Part shown: positions 1 to 12,925 of the stretch, piece by piece
Position numbering within the stretch: the first letter of the stretch is position 1
Layout of the letters: every line of letters starts with the position of its first letter
From: Anagrus nilaparvatae
Lineage: Eukaryota > Arthropoda > Insecta > Hymenoptera > Mymaridae
Reading direction: 5' to 3'
Length of the DNA: 64,000 nucleotides
Assembly: GCA_022575985.1 (NCBI GenBank)
Contig: JAKSXM010000272.1
Location: 28,661,501-28,725,500, forward strand
Notes under the pieces: generated by a model
What the model was told of the DNA's origin: nothing
Databases searched by the model: none
Seen by the model: the letters and a program-made list of their open reading frames with translations, nothing else
Program-made: the position numbers and the translations under genes

Positions 1-357
1 TTTCCGAATGTTAGTTTCAATTATGAAATAGTATATTTAGCTCGGATCCAGAAAAATAAAGAATAGCCCAAATCGCACGTAAATTACCTTCCGAGGCGAA
101 GCCGAAGTTGGTAAACTGCGAATTGGGTTATTCTTTATTTATGGACAAGGGTCGTATAAAATTTTTTTGTAAAATGATTCTGGTCGTATACGATTTTTCT
201 TCGTCAGTGGCGAGAAAACTCGTCTTCTCCGGTTGCGCAGCAGCCGGGAAATACGTGATTTGTGGACGCTGACAAGAAAAATTTTTTTCAAAAAATTGTG
301 TTGACTAATTATTTACTCGAAAATATCTTGAAATTCATTTGGCACTTTGTAATTTAG
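1..357. repeat. Hairpin element (family h) in the upstream intron of the acid phosphatase gene
   Basis: Positions about 49-146 form a long hairpin. An arm reading AAATAAAGAATAGCCCAAAT is matched in inverse by a stretch ending in GGGTTATTCTTTATTT, around a small GGCGAAGCC hairpin. It is followed by a 'GACAAGGGTCGTATA' tail also seen near 9735, 40485 and 57205. The rest of this stretch up to the splice acceptor at 356-357 has no exon I can recognise. The first exon of the acid phosphatase (signal peptide) is therefore beyond the left edge or displaced by this insertion. Confidence 0.6.
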
Positions 358-1918
358 ATATTCAGACACGGAGAAAGAACTCCAATAGATCTGTCGATGA
401 ATTTTATGAACCACATAAGTAAATCAGCATTCGAACCATATGGCATAAGTCAATTAACAAACGTGAGTTGAGTAATTTAAGCCTTCCCTGTAAAAAAATT
501 TGAATATAATAATGGTCACAACATACTGACATAATATGGACATTTTATGGGCAGAGTTGTAACGCCTTTAAAGTGAACTTAAACAAAGTTTCAACGTCTG
601 AAAATCAAATTTTAAACCTAAATACTAATTGAGAAGCAACGAATCAATCTGGAGCATTGTTGTATTTTCAGATTTTGAAATATTACTTAAAGGAGTTATA
701 ATTTTGGCCATAATGTATGACCAATTTAAATTTTTTTACAGGGTTAAAAATTCAATACTTAACAATATTCTTTTATTTTAGAAAGGTAGGATGCAAGAGT
801 ACAAACTTGGTGAACTGCTCAGAAAAAATTATAATGAATATCTTGGAGAAACTTACAAACCAGATGATATTTTCGCATTTAGTTCAGACACCGATCGCAC
901 AAAAGAATCATTACAACTTGTTTTAGCAGCTTTGTATAAGCCATCAAAAAAATTATTATGGAATACTGATTTAAATTGGATGCCTGTTGCAATAAATACA
1001 TTACCAAGAAAAATGGATGTATTGCTTAATTCGTTTACTAGTCAAATGTAAATAATTCATTTAAATTGATTTTAAGAATAAATAAAATATTTAATAATAG
1101 TAGAAAATTTTGCAGATATCAATTCGCATTACTAGAATTTGAAAAAACTAGTGAAATGGAGGAAATGTTAGATAAATATAAAGATATTAAAGTAATTTTA
1201 GAAAAATATTACAAAATTAAAATGGATATATTCAATTTATTTTTTATACAAGATGGCGTTAAAATACTAGTAAGTTCAAAAAATATCATTTTTATTCATA
1301 AATTTATTTTATTTTATTTTATTTTTAAATAGAAAAGTTTTGATATACCACTGCCAGAATGGTGTACAGATGAAATTTATAAAAAATTGCAATTAGTTCC
1401 TAAAGACTTATTCGAAGCAGAAAATTATACACCATATTTAATAAAACACAACGTTGGATTTTTAGTTAAAAAATTTATTGAAAATATTAATTTAAGTAAT
1501 AATAAGAGAAAAATCTATTTATACAGTGGACATGATCGTAACGTTTATGGTTTTGCTAAGGCACATCAGTTAAATGTACCTGGTGGATTATCTGAATATG
1601 GAAGTGCATTTATTGTTGAAAAATATACTGATGAAAATAACCAAATTTTTGTTAAGGTATTAATACATTTTTTACTTCAAGTTTTTGGATTTTTAATTAA
1701 GAATTTTTTATGGATAGGTGTTCTATTGGACTGGAGTAACTGAAGAGCTTATACCTATAAAATTGAACGATTCATCTAGTTTTTATTGTCCATTGGCAAA
1801 TTATTTAGAATTATTGGATCCGATTCTTCCTACAGATGATGAATTAAGAAATTTTATGGATAATTTAAAATTTGAAGATTTCATTCCTCTTTTGTATTCT
1901 GATTCTGTTAAAACATAA
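358..1918 (+). CDS. Histidine acid phosphatase, secreted/venom-type, 5' partial, five visible exons
   Basis: Exons 358-462, 782-1047, 1116-1269, 1333-1656 and 1718-1918 join in frame across GT-AG introns. The product belongs to the histidine acid phosphatase family, which hydrolyses phosphomonoesters through a phosphohistidine intermediate. Visible hallmarks are RHGERTP at the start of the first exon (nucleophile His and both active-site Arg), SSDTDRT in exon 2 (another phosphate-binding Arg) and SGHD in exon 4 (His-Asp proton donor pair). The exon lengths 105, 266, 154 and 324 nt are identical to those of the paralogue at 52940, which confirms the model. The signal-peptide exon is not visible. 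The last exon gives a 66-residue tail ending at TAA 1916-1918, a few residues longer than the paralogue. Family members in parasitoid wasps and bees are often secreted venom or lysosomal enzymes; that role here is inference. No disabling mutation is visible. Confidence 0.88.
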
Positions 1919-3821
1919 AAATATATTTTTTCAAATATTTATAAAACTAAAAAACCAATACTAATTAATAAAAAAAACTATCTGTAACTAATTTCGAAAT
2001 GCTAAATATTTTTAACCTATACACATGTCATAATTTAGTTATTTGTAATGCAAGGAAGGAAACTGGATTATTTTTCAAAGAGTTGAAGGAAAAAAACTTG
2101 AAGTTTATAACGGAAGATTTTGCTTGAGGCTAATGTATCCAAGTCTGTTGTACATCAAGGGCTCTTTACTTTACGTGCTATTTGTGGTGCAATTATTCAT
2201 TTTCCATAGATGATCAACAGAGTTTTTATATATTATAAAACATTATTCGTTCAAATAATTTATTACAAAAAAAAATAAATTTTTTTAGAAAGCTTAGTCT
2301 TATTTTTGTAAATAAAAATATCGCCCTTTAATCCCGTAAACCGCAATTCTCATCTATAAATAGTCAATACACCAAAAGCCTATTTTCGGACCAAAATGAC
2401 CAATCCTTAAAATGCTGCCAAAATTGTAATTTTTTACCAAAATGGGTCTTAAAGATATCAAAAACTTTGTGCAAGCTTAAGGTTTCCAAAAATTCCTTAT
2501 TCTTTGCTTTTAAATTATTTGTTTAGCAGATATGATTATTTAAAGCAATTTAAGAATTTCAAAAAAAAGTAAATTTTTATCATTATCTTTAAAATGCAAT
2601 ATCTTCGAAATCATTCAGTGAAACGATATGAAAAAAATTTTTGAAACTTTTGTACTTAATTTTGACACATAAAACACATTTTCATCAAAACTCACAATTT
2701 TAGCAGTAATTTAAAAATTTGCCAATTTAGTTTTTTACTATAGCGATGAGAGGATTAGATATATAAAATTGCGATTTACCGTTGATACGAAAAAAATGGG
2801 ACCAACCGGAAGTATTTTTGTTTGTTCGCAGAATCGCAGCGTTATATGGAAGGTTACCGTTTAACCCTAATTTATAACATTGTCGCAATATTAAGCCCTG
2901 CGTTCCTAGTCTCAGAAGTTTCGTTACAATAAAAAAAGGGTATATGTGATTATTAATGCATATTTTAAGTTCAGAAACAGGCATATTTCAATAGAATTTC
3001 AATCATTTTTAAGACAAATTTCAGCAATAATATGTATTATTCGCTTGATTTTCATCGTAAAATAATAAATTTTTTTTTTTAAATCAATTAATTTTTCCCT
3101 GAGTATTCATTTCTTCAAAAAAGAAATCATTTTTATTGACAAAATTTCAATTTTTAGGTCAAAAACTGTGTTAAGTAAATTTTGCTACTTACAGTTTTCA
3201 AAGGCTTTTTTGACCTAAAAATTGAAATTTGGTACATAAAAATTATTTTTTTCATAAAGAAATGAATTGCCAGGGAAAAATACATCGCTTTAAAAAAAAA
3301 ATTATTATTTTACGATGAAAATCAAGCGAATAATACATATTATTGCTGAAATTTGTCTTAAAAATGCATGTTTAAAGTTCAGAAACAGGCATTTTTCAAA
3401 ATAGAACTTCAATCTTTTTTAAGACAAATATGAATAAAATCTTAAATTGACGATAACTTGGCATTTGATTACATAAAAATGGGTTATACACGTTCGTTAG
3501 AAAAGAACTAAACATATGAATAATATTTTGAATATCAATTTTCGAGAAGTTTAAATTGTTATACAGTTCACATGTAATTTTAAAAACTTCTGTTTCTAAA
3601 TCCATATTTATTTAAAAATAAAATAACATATAAAATATTAATGCAGATAAAATACTAGACACATAAACCTAATGTTAACAAAATTATTTTGATTGATATT
3701 AAAATAAAAAATAATATATATTATTTTGGATAACACTTTAGATATTATTTACTTAAACATAATTAATTACTTAAACATAAGTAAAATTAAACTAAAAAAT
3801 ATAAGCTAAACGTTATAAAGT
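1919..3821. repeat. Foldback-element debris between genes
   Basis: No gene is recognisable here. About 2330-2990 is a one-armed fragment of foldback family B; compare 23040-23200, with shared text such as 'AAATGACCAATTTTTAAA' and 'GCTGCCAAA'. About 2995-3178 and 3185-3400 are inverted arms of a second family, with shared words such as 'AATAATACATATTATTGC'. A relative of this second family lies at 50400-50830. The stretch 1919-2330 holds nothing I can assign. Confidence 0.55.
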
Positions 3822-6800
3822 TTATATATCTAATAATCCAGCGATTTCAGATATTTTGTTTGTATTAACAACGATTTTATAACCTTTGATTTCATAAACA
3901 TATTTATGCAAAAAAGACCAAATATGTGAACAAGCCTTACTATATTCAATATTAAATGCATAAAAAGATTTGAAGCAAAGATCAATTACCTCCAGTAAAT
4001 TATTACATCTGTATACTGTTTTTTTAATAACCACGTATGATGATTTTATGCTATATAATGGCCCTATTATTAAAACGTATGGCTGGGGTTCAGAAATTTT
4101 GGATTCAAAATAAATGGCTTTTTCATTCACTAAGTTAGTTAGCATAGACTCCTCTATTTCTTCCTAAAAAATAAAACTTTTAATAATTTGTTCTCTATTT
4201 TACTAACTTTTATCAAAATTTAAAACTTAACAATAATTTACGATTTACCTCGATGTGAATAATAAATGATTTTAAAATATCAGTTTTATCTGGCTTCCAT
4301 TCATTTGCATCATTTTTAATATTTTTATTCGTATATGGCATTAAGGAAGGTAAAAGGAGGAACCCCAAAGCATAAGAATGATCTAAAAAAAATCGTTTTA
4401 AATTTTTTGCATATTTTATGCTCAGGAAAATATTATAATACAAAATGCTGTATAATCACCAGCATTTAAAATTTCAGCATTTTTTTCCAAAACATCATCT
4501 AAATACAGATAATTTGTATCATTAAATTTTATGTTAAAATTTGAATAAGAACCCAAATTAATTTGCGATTTTTTTGTTTTTTTTTTGTTTTTTTACTTTT
4601 GACGCCTATTTGGATAAGATGATCATTATTCCTAGCTAATGCTAAAATTTTCTCAGCAATATCTGGCCAATTTATGAGAAGCCTATCTTTGATTTTAATA
4701 TTTTTATATTTATCTTTATAGGGTTGTCTTCAAAATTTTTTAGCTCTCTATCAAAATCTTCGAAAATCTAGAGCACAAAATTACGTTCAAAGGTTAAATA
4801 TGTTTTTTTTTGAACAATAATTAAAATAAAAAATAAATGAAAATTTAATTTACCAAAGATGGTCAATTTATTCCTTTTAAAATCTGATATTTTTCAATGA
4901 TATTTTCAAAATTTTCTTTTTTGTAAAAAGTTTGCTGTCTTATGTAACTTGCATTCCATGCTGTAACAGCATTATTTTTATCGTGGTCTTCAATATTTTC
5001 TATTTCTAAAAGATTCAGACTAATATCCGGGCTAATATATGATTCTATTTCATCTATGGTTAATAAATTATAATTTTTAAAATAAAGATTTGATTTTATT
5101 TTTTAGAATAAAAATAAAAAAAAAATTTATAAATTTTTTGACAAACCTTCAATGCTATTTGAAACATTAGAATTATTTCTTGATGTTTTTTCTAATAAAT
5201 CATCAATACCTACTCGACATCTGAATCTTTCGTAAGCTCTTAGTAAGGCTCCTCCAGAACCTTTCCTTTGAATAGTTGTTTTCTTTTGTTCAGATGGAAT
5301 GTAGTAAATGTCTCTCTTTGCTTTTGGGAATAAACTGATAATGCGATTTGCGAGCTTCGTAAAATCATCACCATTTAATCTAAAATAAATAATCAATGTT
5401 CTAAATTTTCATTATTTATAGTTTGAGATTTATAAACAAAAATTCGCATAAAGTGATAATTTTGTATTTGACAATATACAATTTAAGAGAAAACGCTAAT
5501 TGTTTCAGTGTATAATTTTAAGAACTAGATAGCAGATGTATAAAAAAAACAATAAAGTAACAACTAAAGTAAATTTATAATAATATTTTTGACCAGTAAT
5601 GAAATATTCGAATCTTACGAGAAAGGTATATCGGTTTTCAGAGTCTTCTTCATTGCATCACCAATAACAATGTCAGCCAGTTCTTGAGGATAAACTATCG
5701 TTTCTGATCTAATATATCTGGCTAATATAAGTTCCCCAATTGGAAAAGTTTTGACTAGCTAATATATAGGTTTGTTTTTATCAACTGCAAAAAAATTCGA
5801 AAAATTTAAAGAATAATTCATAATATAAATAATTTATGCATGAAGGTATTCTAATTATTTGATATCAGAGTGACAAAAATGATCGTTAATAATTGTTTAT
5901 TATGTATACCGGCTTAAAAGTTTCAATACCAGCAGAATTTCTTGAAAAGTATTTAAGATACATTTAGCATAAATTTTATTCATATGTTTACAAAATAAAA
6001 ATTTATACTTTGACTGTAATAGTCTTCATAATTTTTTAAAATTTCAATGTTTTAAAGGCAACCCTGTACTTCGTTTTTATCATAGTCTAAAACCGGACTT
6101 GATTCACCATCGTTAATAGAATTTTCTTGTTCCTGAACTGTAGGAACTGGTTGTTTATGCTTTAAATTCTCTGTGCTGGAATGGCAATTTTCAATAGAAT
6201 GACTATTATCATTTAAATTATTCATTAAATCATCAGTTTTTCTTCTCTTAAATTCTATTATACTAGTTCTTTCTAAATTTTTTGAATTAATATTAGACTG
6301 CCAAAAAAAAAATTGACTTTTCGATTTTTAAAGGTGCTCAAGCGTTTTTGGATGTCATATAATGAAAAAATAAGTTCTACATAAACCGCATCTAAAAATA
6401 TTTAGTCGTTGGACAGCGCCAAAGCATTTTCGATTTTTGAAAATGAGCTCAGGAACGTCGGGAGGGACTACAGCTACTAAACTTTAAAGGCAACATAAAA
6501 ACAAAATTCCGGGGGGTATTTCATAGTTTTTTTGGTCGCTAAAAACGATGGAATCATTTATTTTGAATTATATTTTTAAGGCAAAAATTTATGAGCTAAT
6601 TTCAGTGGTAAAAATATCAAAAATTGTACAGTTTTTGACGTCAAAAACTTGCTGCGGACTAAAAAATGTTTAGAAATTATTTTAAAAGGACATTCCGCAT
6701 GTTTTTTGGGTCACTAAAAACGATGAAATTGGTTATTTTTATTTATTCTTGACGGATTCAGAGTTATGGGCCAAATATTGTAGTTTGAATTCCCAAATTC

Positions 6801-8471
6801 AGCATTTTTTTGAGTTAAATGACTATCAAACGTGCTGGGAACTTTTCTAAACCTCTAGAAAGGTAAATTATCATATTTTTATGTTTTTATAACTAGCGCA
6901 GAATTAATTGCTTAGATTTTTTTTAAGGGTGCTAGCTTAGTTTAGTGTTACCACAATGTCATAAAATATGGTTTTCAGGCAATTTTCTAAATAATGCTGT
7001 TATCTTGTAATTCAACCAAAATACTTCCAGTTGGTCTCATTATTTTTGCATAAAATACACCTATCAATCCCCGTTATCAGCAATTTTTCAGTACCAATTC
7101 TCTCATCGTAACAGTTAATAAACCAAATGCCCATTTTCGGCACTAAATGACCAATTTTTAAGTTACTACAAAAATTGAAATTTTCATTAAAAATAGGTCT
7201 AATAGGTCTCAAAAATTTTGTACAAACATTAAATTTCCAAAATTTTTTTACTTGTTTCTTTTCAAATTTTCTTTTAGCAGATATGATAATTTAAAGACAG
7301 AGTCTCAATTTGAGGTTTTAAAAAATAAATCATACTTTATCATTAAATTTGTAGAACCATATCTCGGAAATATCTAAAGCTAAAAGGACGAGTAAGAAAT
7401 TTTTGGAAACTTGGAACTTACAAAAAGTTGTTGTGAAAAATAAAACTCAATTTTATCAAAAATTTAAATTTTAGCACCAATTTAAAAATTGGTCATTTAG
7501 GGCCAAAAATGGGCATTTGGTTTATTAACTATTACGATGAGAGAATCGGTGATGAAAAATTGTCGATTACGGAAATTGAAAGGTGTATTTTATAAAAAAA
7601 AAATGTAGACCAACTGGAAATATTTTGGTTGAATTGCAATATGACAGCATTATTTGGAAAATTGCCTGAAAACTATATTTTATGACATTGTGATAAAACT
7701 GAACTAAACTAGCACCCTTAAAAAAAATCAAAGCAATTACTTCTGCGCTAGTTAGAAAAATACAAAAATATGATAAATTTCCTTTCTAGAGGTTCAGAAA
7801 AGTTCTCTGCACGTTTGACAGTCATTTAACTCAAAAAAATGCTAAATTTGGAAAAACAAGCTTCAATATTTGGCCCATAACTCTGAATCCGTCAAGAATA
7901 AATAAAAATAACCAATTTCATCGTTTTTAGTGACCCAAAAAACATGCGGAATGCCCTTTTAAAATAATTTCTAAACATTTTTTAGTCCGCGGCAAGTTTT
8001 TGAAGTCAAAAACTGTCCCATTTTTGATGTTTTTATCACTGAAATTAGCTCATAACTTTTTTTCTTAAAAAAATAATTCAAAATAGATGATTCCATCGTT
8101 TTTAGCGACCAAAAAAACTATGAAATACCCCCCGGAATTTTATTTTTATGTTGCCTTTTAAATTTAGTAGCTTAAGTCCTGCCCGACGTTCCTGAGCCCA
8201 TTTTCAAAAATCGATAATGCTTTGGCGCTTTCCAACGACTAAATATTTTTAGATACGGTTTACGTAGAACTTATTTTTTTATTAAATGACATCCAAAAAC
8301 ACTTGAGCACCTTAAAAAATCGAAAAGTCAATTTTTTTTTTGGCAGTCTAATAAATATAACTCTTATACTTTATTTTAAAGTCATGAAGAAGCCTAATTC
8401 TTGGGGTATAATTAAATCAATATCCGCTTCTGTCAGTCCATCAAATTTTTCTATAGTATTTATATTAGCAT
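3822..8471 (-). pseudogene. Broken multi-exon gene of an uncharacterised insect family (SAM-like start, conserved C-terminal domain)
   Basis: Read on the minus strand, pieces join with good splice sites. The piece at 8374-8471 encodes a SAM-like segment (LTEADIDLIIPQELGF). A linker lies at 6063-6300, the piece 5619-5754 contains FPIGELILARYI, 5147-5379 contains LNGDDFTKLANRI and LFPKAKRDIYY, about 4859-5060 follows, then decayed sequence at about 4250-4770 with NEWKPDK near its end. The last exon is 3822-4163 (LVNEKAIYFES, YVLIIGPLYS, IDLCFKSFYAF, IWSFLHKYVYEI). This arrangement resembles a multicopy, function-unknown family seen in many insect genomes; the resemblance is from memory. Damage: an in-frame TAA after GFFMTLK that one extra A in an A-run would remove, a TGA just before the donor near 4859, a frameshift near 4680-4700, and a 2 kb foldback insertion at about 6291-8352. 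The N-terminal exon upstream of 8471 is not visible. I call it a pseudogene. Confidence 0.7.
6291..8352. mobile_element. 2.06-kb foldback element inserted in the pseudogene, TA target duplication
   Basis: The two halves are inverted copies about a centre near 7321. The outer ends read TTAGACTGCC and GGCAGTCTAA (written on the minus strand) and are flanked by TA on both sides, as expected for Tc1/mariner-like or other TA-targeting elements. The inner part, about 7010-7640, is clearly related to foldback family B (22757, 24793, 57782). No transposase reading frame is present, and small ORFs in it appear only because the arms are complementary. It lies between the SAM-like exon and the linker exon of the host gene. 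Confidence 0.75.
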
Positions 8472-8479
8472 CTGCAAAA

Positions 8480-8854
8480 AAATTCATATAATTTTTAAAA
8501 TTTCTAAACCGAAACGTATGTAAAATTAAAAATTTAAAGAATATTTTTTGGTATTTTGCAAATACCGATTATAATGGAAAAATCAAGGGAATTTAGATTT
8601 CATTCACCAAAAAATTAGTATTTTCAAAATAATATAGCTCATTTAATAACTCTTAAGGAGTCTTAAAATTAACTTATTTTTCATTTTTTTAGTCTTGAAA
8701 AAATTTGCTTAAGCCAGTGGAAAAAATAAAGCGTGATATGTGACCACGCTAGTGTCTAAAATTTATTCAGCAATGGTGCTTACAATATTTTCTATCTACC
8801 CAGGTGGAGAAAGATTGTTGAAAATTGTGAGCTAAGTTAACCCACGAGTTTTAC
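8480..8854. other. AT-rich stretch without recognisable gene
   Basis: This lies upstream of the visible first exon of the pseudogene, where its missing N-terminal exon might be expected. I see no open frame with coding character and no repeat shared with the rest of the window. Confidence 0.4.
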
Positions 8855-9712
8855 GCTCGTATTTTTTTTATGTATCAAATTTTGAGAAAAAAATTTTCAA
8901 AAAAATAAGTATCAGATCTCAAAAAATGACTATAAACGATATTTCTAAAACTAGTACTCCCATAGAAAAAAATTAGGTATTACGTTTAAAAAGAAAAAAA
9001 ATATTTCTATTTTTTTTATTTTTTTATGTAACAAATTTTGAGAAAATAATTCTCAAAAAATTATATTTCGTATTTGAAATATCGAGTAAAAACCATATTT
9101 TCAGATATAGACCATTGAATAAAGGATAAATTAAGGACAAACTTGGAAAAAAATCCTCCAGAAAAAAAAGTTGTAGAATGTGTTGGTTTTCGCCTAATTT
9201 GAAAGGGGAAACAAAAGCGGACATTCCAACCCAGTGCTGGGAATTTTGAGAAAAAAATTTTCAAAAAATTAAGTATCAGATCCAAAAAATTAACTATAAA
9301 TTGACTCTAAAACTAGTACTTCCATAAAAAAAAATTATGTACTGCGTTAAAAAAAAAAAAATACGGTGTTTGTAGTATTTTTTAGTGAAAAACATTTTTA
9401 AAAAAATTTTCTTAAAATTAATTTTCAGTTTCGGGATATCAAGTAAAAATCATATTTTCAGATATAAGTATTTTCGTGGAAACAAATGAGGTATTACATC
9501 CAAATTAAAAAAATAGTAACTTAAGAATTTTCGGTGAAAAAAATTTTAAAAACAAACAGATCAATTGTGGTCAATAAAATATTATTTTTACTTTTATTTG
9601 AATACCACAATGTTCCCAAAATATCGGCGGTTACATACGTACATGATACGTACATACGTACATACACACACACACATACAGACTTTTTTCAAAACCGGTT
9701 TTTAACTTCCTG
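8855..9712 (-). mobile_element. Internal fragment of the Helentron-like family H (inverted)
   Basis: This carries the reverse complement of family H internal units: 'GAAATAAATGAGGTATTACA', 'AAATATCGAGTAAAAACCAT', then ACACACACACATACAGAC and a GGTTTTTAACTTCCTG block. These correspond to the (GT)n and 'AGGAAGCTAAAAAACC' region next to the 5' end of full copies (26502, 43297). The 5' tip hairpin and the 3' end are both missing. Confidence 0.65.
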
Positions 9713-9785
9713 TCGAAGAAAAATCGTATACGACCCTTGTTCATAAATAAATAATGCTCCAAATCGCAGTTTGGACATGGGCTCA
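9713..9785 (-). repeat. Hairpin family h fragment
   Basis: The text ATCGTATACGACCCTTGTTC followed by 'ATAATGCTCCAAATCGCAG' matches one arm of the h hairpins at 40555-40610 and 57190-57235. The other arm is absent. Confidence 0.5.
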
Positions 9786-11892
9786 TAATGTACTATTTCG
9801 TGTCGAATAAGGTCACTACCCTTTCTCAGGTATGTTACTTTATTATTTTTTTATATACTTTTTATCGATTTTTCCTGATTTTTTACGGAAAAAAAATAAA
9901 TTATTAATTTGTAATACATGTGAACGAGTATAAAAATAAATTAATTTTATTAATAAAAATTTTATTAATTTTATTAATTTTATTAATAAAAAAAAAGATT
10001 AGATTTTTTAAATTTTTATTTACATTTGAAAGCATAGATTGCTTTGCTTGGAATTTCAAGAAAGATCAAAAATTTACTTGATTTCTTGGTTTGATTAATC
10101 ATCGTTAAATTCTTAAAAAATTAATTTCATCTAAAAAAACGAACGTTAAATTCTTTAAATAATAATTAAAAATTTACTGTTTCAGCAAAATTTTTAGAGT
10201 TATTTTGGTTATTAATAAGTTACGCAGTAAGTGCATGCAATATTTTAATAAATGCATCATGTTCAGTAACGTGTTTTGATGAAAAAGGAAGCTACCCAAA
10301 GTAAAGGGAAAATTCGGTGGCTTCAATCAAAAGCTTTTTAAATATTAGATTCAAAATATCAAAACAGTCCGCATAAATAGAAAATTCCATAAGAATAACA
10401 CACCCAGACCATTTATACCAAAATTGACAAAATTTTGATCCAAGTAGACAAAGTTTGGGAAAATTAGCATTTATTATCCAACAAATAAATTTATAATTCT
10501 GCTGAGATACTGAAGATTGCAAAGCGAGATAAACTTAAATTTTCATGAGCACGCGCAGTTCAAATTACGGTGTATTAAATAAAGCACATTCAAAAATTAA
10601 ACTTATTAAAAAACGAAATAAACTAAATTTGTTGTAAAAAAGAGTGGGTAAAGTCTAGGAGGCTAAAAATTAGATAAAACTTTTTTTATATTACACTTTT
10701 AAAGAAAAATTTTTTTAAATTATATACTAATTGAATTCACTGTTACTTACATCGAAATGCAAATATTGTTTGATCAAAACCCCATTCTTTCTAAATTTTC
10801 TGCACGTTTTCGTCCATTTTTAGATAACTTTTTCCGTGTTTGATCTTTCCAATCAATTTTAAATATATAATTTTTTTTTTTAATTTATTAAAGAGTGTAC
10901 ACTGCCTACTTTTACTGATTTTTTTCAAATGTAAAACAAAGTATAGACTAATGTGTAAATATTTTAATTTTAAAAATATTTTAATTATAAATAAGACATA
11001 AACAAAAAAGAAAAAATTATATTATGCACTATTATACTTGAATCCTTAAAAACTTGTAAGAGACTGACCCGTTAGCATCTCAAGACAAAAAAAAAACTAA
11101 ATTTTCTAAAAAATATTACTCTCTTTTTCCAATGTTTAATAATTTTTTTTTTAATGAAAAAGTAAAGGATTCAATTATACTTACATAGACAAAGATTTGT
11201 ATTTGTATACCATCTTCCTTTGAATTAGTTATAAAAAAAACTTACCTGTTATTTTGAAACTATTTTGTTTGTTTACTTTTTGATAATGCTGGAAAATTTT
11301 TTCATCAGGTGTATATAGATAAATACAAAAAAAACGCTTCACAAAAATATTTTACTTATTTAGGTCAAAATACGGTTCTGTTTTAAATAAAATTAAAATA
11401 ATTTATACAATTTTTTAATTTATAAATTGTATTAAATATTATATTATATTATACCTATATGTATAAAGAAATGTAAAAAAAAACTGATTTAGATAATAAT
11501 AAATATAGAAAATTATTAGTTTTTTATTTTTTACTTTTTAAAAAGAAAAATATGTAAATTTTTTTTAAGTCACACGTATAAATTGTAAATATGATATGTT
11601 ATTGATAATATTTATTTTATTTCTTATTTTCAGGTTCAACGATTCCGCGATTTATTTAAATTTTTTTTTCTATAGCATGTAAATAGCAAATAATAAAATT
11701 AATAATAATAGTTAGTAAAATCTAATATGTTATGGAAATTGTAAAGAGAAATTAAAGGGTAGTACCAAAAGCTAAAATTATTAATATATTAGAAAACTTT
11801 AACGGTATTAACGACATAAATAAATTTTTTTTTAAAGGTAATTTAAAGAAATATAACTTAATAAACTTAAAAATAATACAAAAAAAAAAATT

Positions 11893-11923
<31 letters not shown>

Positions 11924-12390
11924 TAATAAAATATAGTTACCCTAATAGGTATACGCAAAAATTGAAACTTTCAAAGTTCATAAAAAAAAAAAAAAATGTT
12001 ACTTTATGCAACATTTTTTTTTGAAATAAGGACGGAGATGTAATGTATATATGCTAGCTATAGCACATATATTGTATGAGTATGTATTAGTTTTTGCAAT
12101 TTAGTAACTTTTGGTTAAAACTGTTAAAACCGACAACAGGGCGGCAATTTAACTTTTTATTAAAACATAAGTAATTCTGCATTTTAAATATATGCCCTTT
12201 AATATTTCACTAAAATACATTTAATATTAAGTTACATAACAATATCTAAATAATTAAAAGTTACTTGAGAATATTATAATGACATAATATAAAAAAGTCA
12301 CAAAAATGTAAGAAGAATTCAAAACGGTAAATAACATAAAAATGTAAATGAGGATGACTTGTCCAGGAAAATCTAAAACAATTAGGTCAC
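9786..12390. other. Gene-free AT-rich region with simple repeats
   Basis: I find no credible exon or mobile-element end. There are short simple repeats, such as an (AAT)n-like tract near 11895-11915 and AT-rich direct repeats near 9950-9990. Short ORFs here are low-complexity products of T/A runs. Confidence 0.5.
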
Positions 12391-12393
12391 AAG

Positions 12394-12576
12394 TTGTTTG
12401 TCGGCTTCTCATTGCAGCTGTGTACATCGAAGCCTCCAAAAATTAGAAGAGATTATAAAACAATACGGCCTATCGAGGAGAAGGGATGGATCTCAACACG
12501 CAGCATTCCAAAACGCATCGACGATGCGGCACTTCGTATCCGACTGGCTTTCAAAGAACTCGCATATTCATCTTAA
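12394..12576 (+). CDS. Possible exon or gene remnant, function not recognised
   Basis: This block has clearly higher GC content than its surroundings. A possible splice acceptor (TCATTGCAG) ends near 12416. Two overlapping forward frames stay open, one ending in KELAYSS-stop and the other running on past 12600, so the reading frame is undecided. I do not recognise either product. It may be a degraded exon, a small peptide gene or the remnant of a mobile element. The neighbouring open frame at 12773 has similar composition. Confidence 0.25.
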   Translation: MFVGFSLQLCTSKPPKIRRDYKTIRPIEEKGWISTRSIPKRIDDAALRIRLAFKELAYSS

Positions 12577-12772
12577 AAAGTCAATAAATAGTCAATTACA
12601 TTTTAACATAAAAATACGAAGTCTCTTCATTTATAAAATACCTAAAATTATTCCCGTACATTAGAGTTGTAGTTTTCATACTAATCGCGAATTGAACAAT
12701 AACGCGCTCTTTTGCAAAGTAACTATAAAATAAACTAGCCAAAATACCGAACATAACAGGAGAATCAACAGA

Positions 12773-12925
12773 ATGAACATCGTAAAAGACGATGTTCAGC
12801 AGCTATTTCGACGGCTTTTGATGCACACCGTGTTTTTCTATACTCAAATAGCATTACGAATAATATCGACATCGTTGGCAATAACGTTTGAAAATCCACG
12901 TATGCTGTTTTGGACATTCAAATAA
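12773..12925 (+). CDS. Small open reading frame, 50 codons, function unknown
   Basis: ATG at 12773, stop TAA ending at 12925. The product begins MNIVKDDVQQLFRRLL and ends with MLFWTFK. Base composition is less AT-rich than the flanks, like the block at 12394. Its 3' end overlaps an inverted pair TTTTGGACAT / ATGTCCAAAA (12910-12942), and a similar 'ATGTCCAAAAC' recurs near 13610, so it may instead belong to a small repeat. I have no evidence that it is translated. Confidence 0.2.
   Translation: MNIVKDDVQQLFRRLLMHTVFFYTQIALRIISTSLAITFENPRMLFWTFK

Noticed and set aside
12398..12664. Slight likeness of one frame to glucagon-family peptides (RRRDGSQHAAF ... DWLSKNS)
   Set aside because: The likeness is short, lacks a signal peptide and processing context, and an overlapping frame is equally open. 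It is probably chance.
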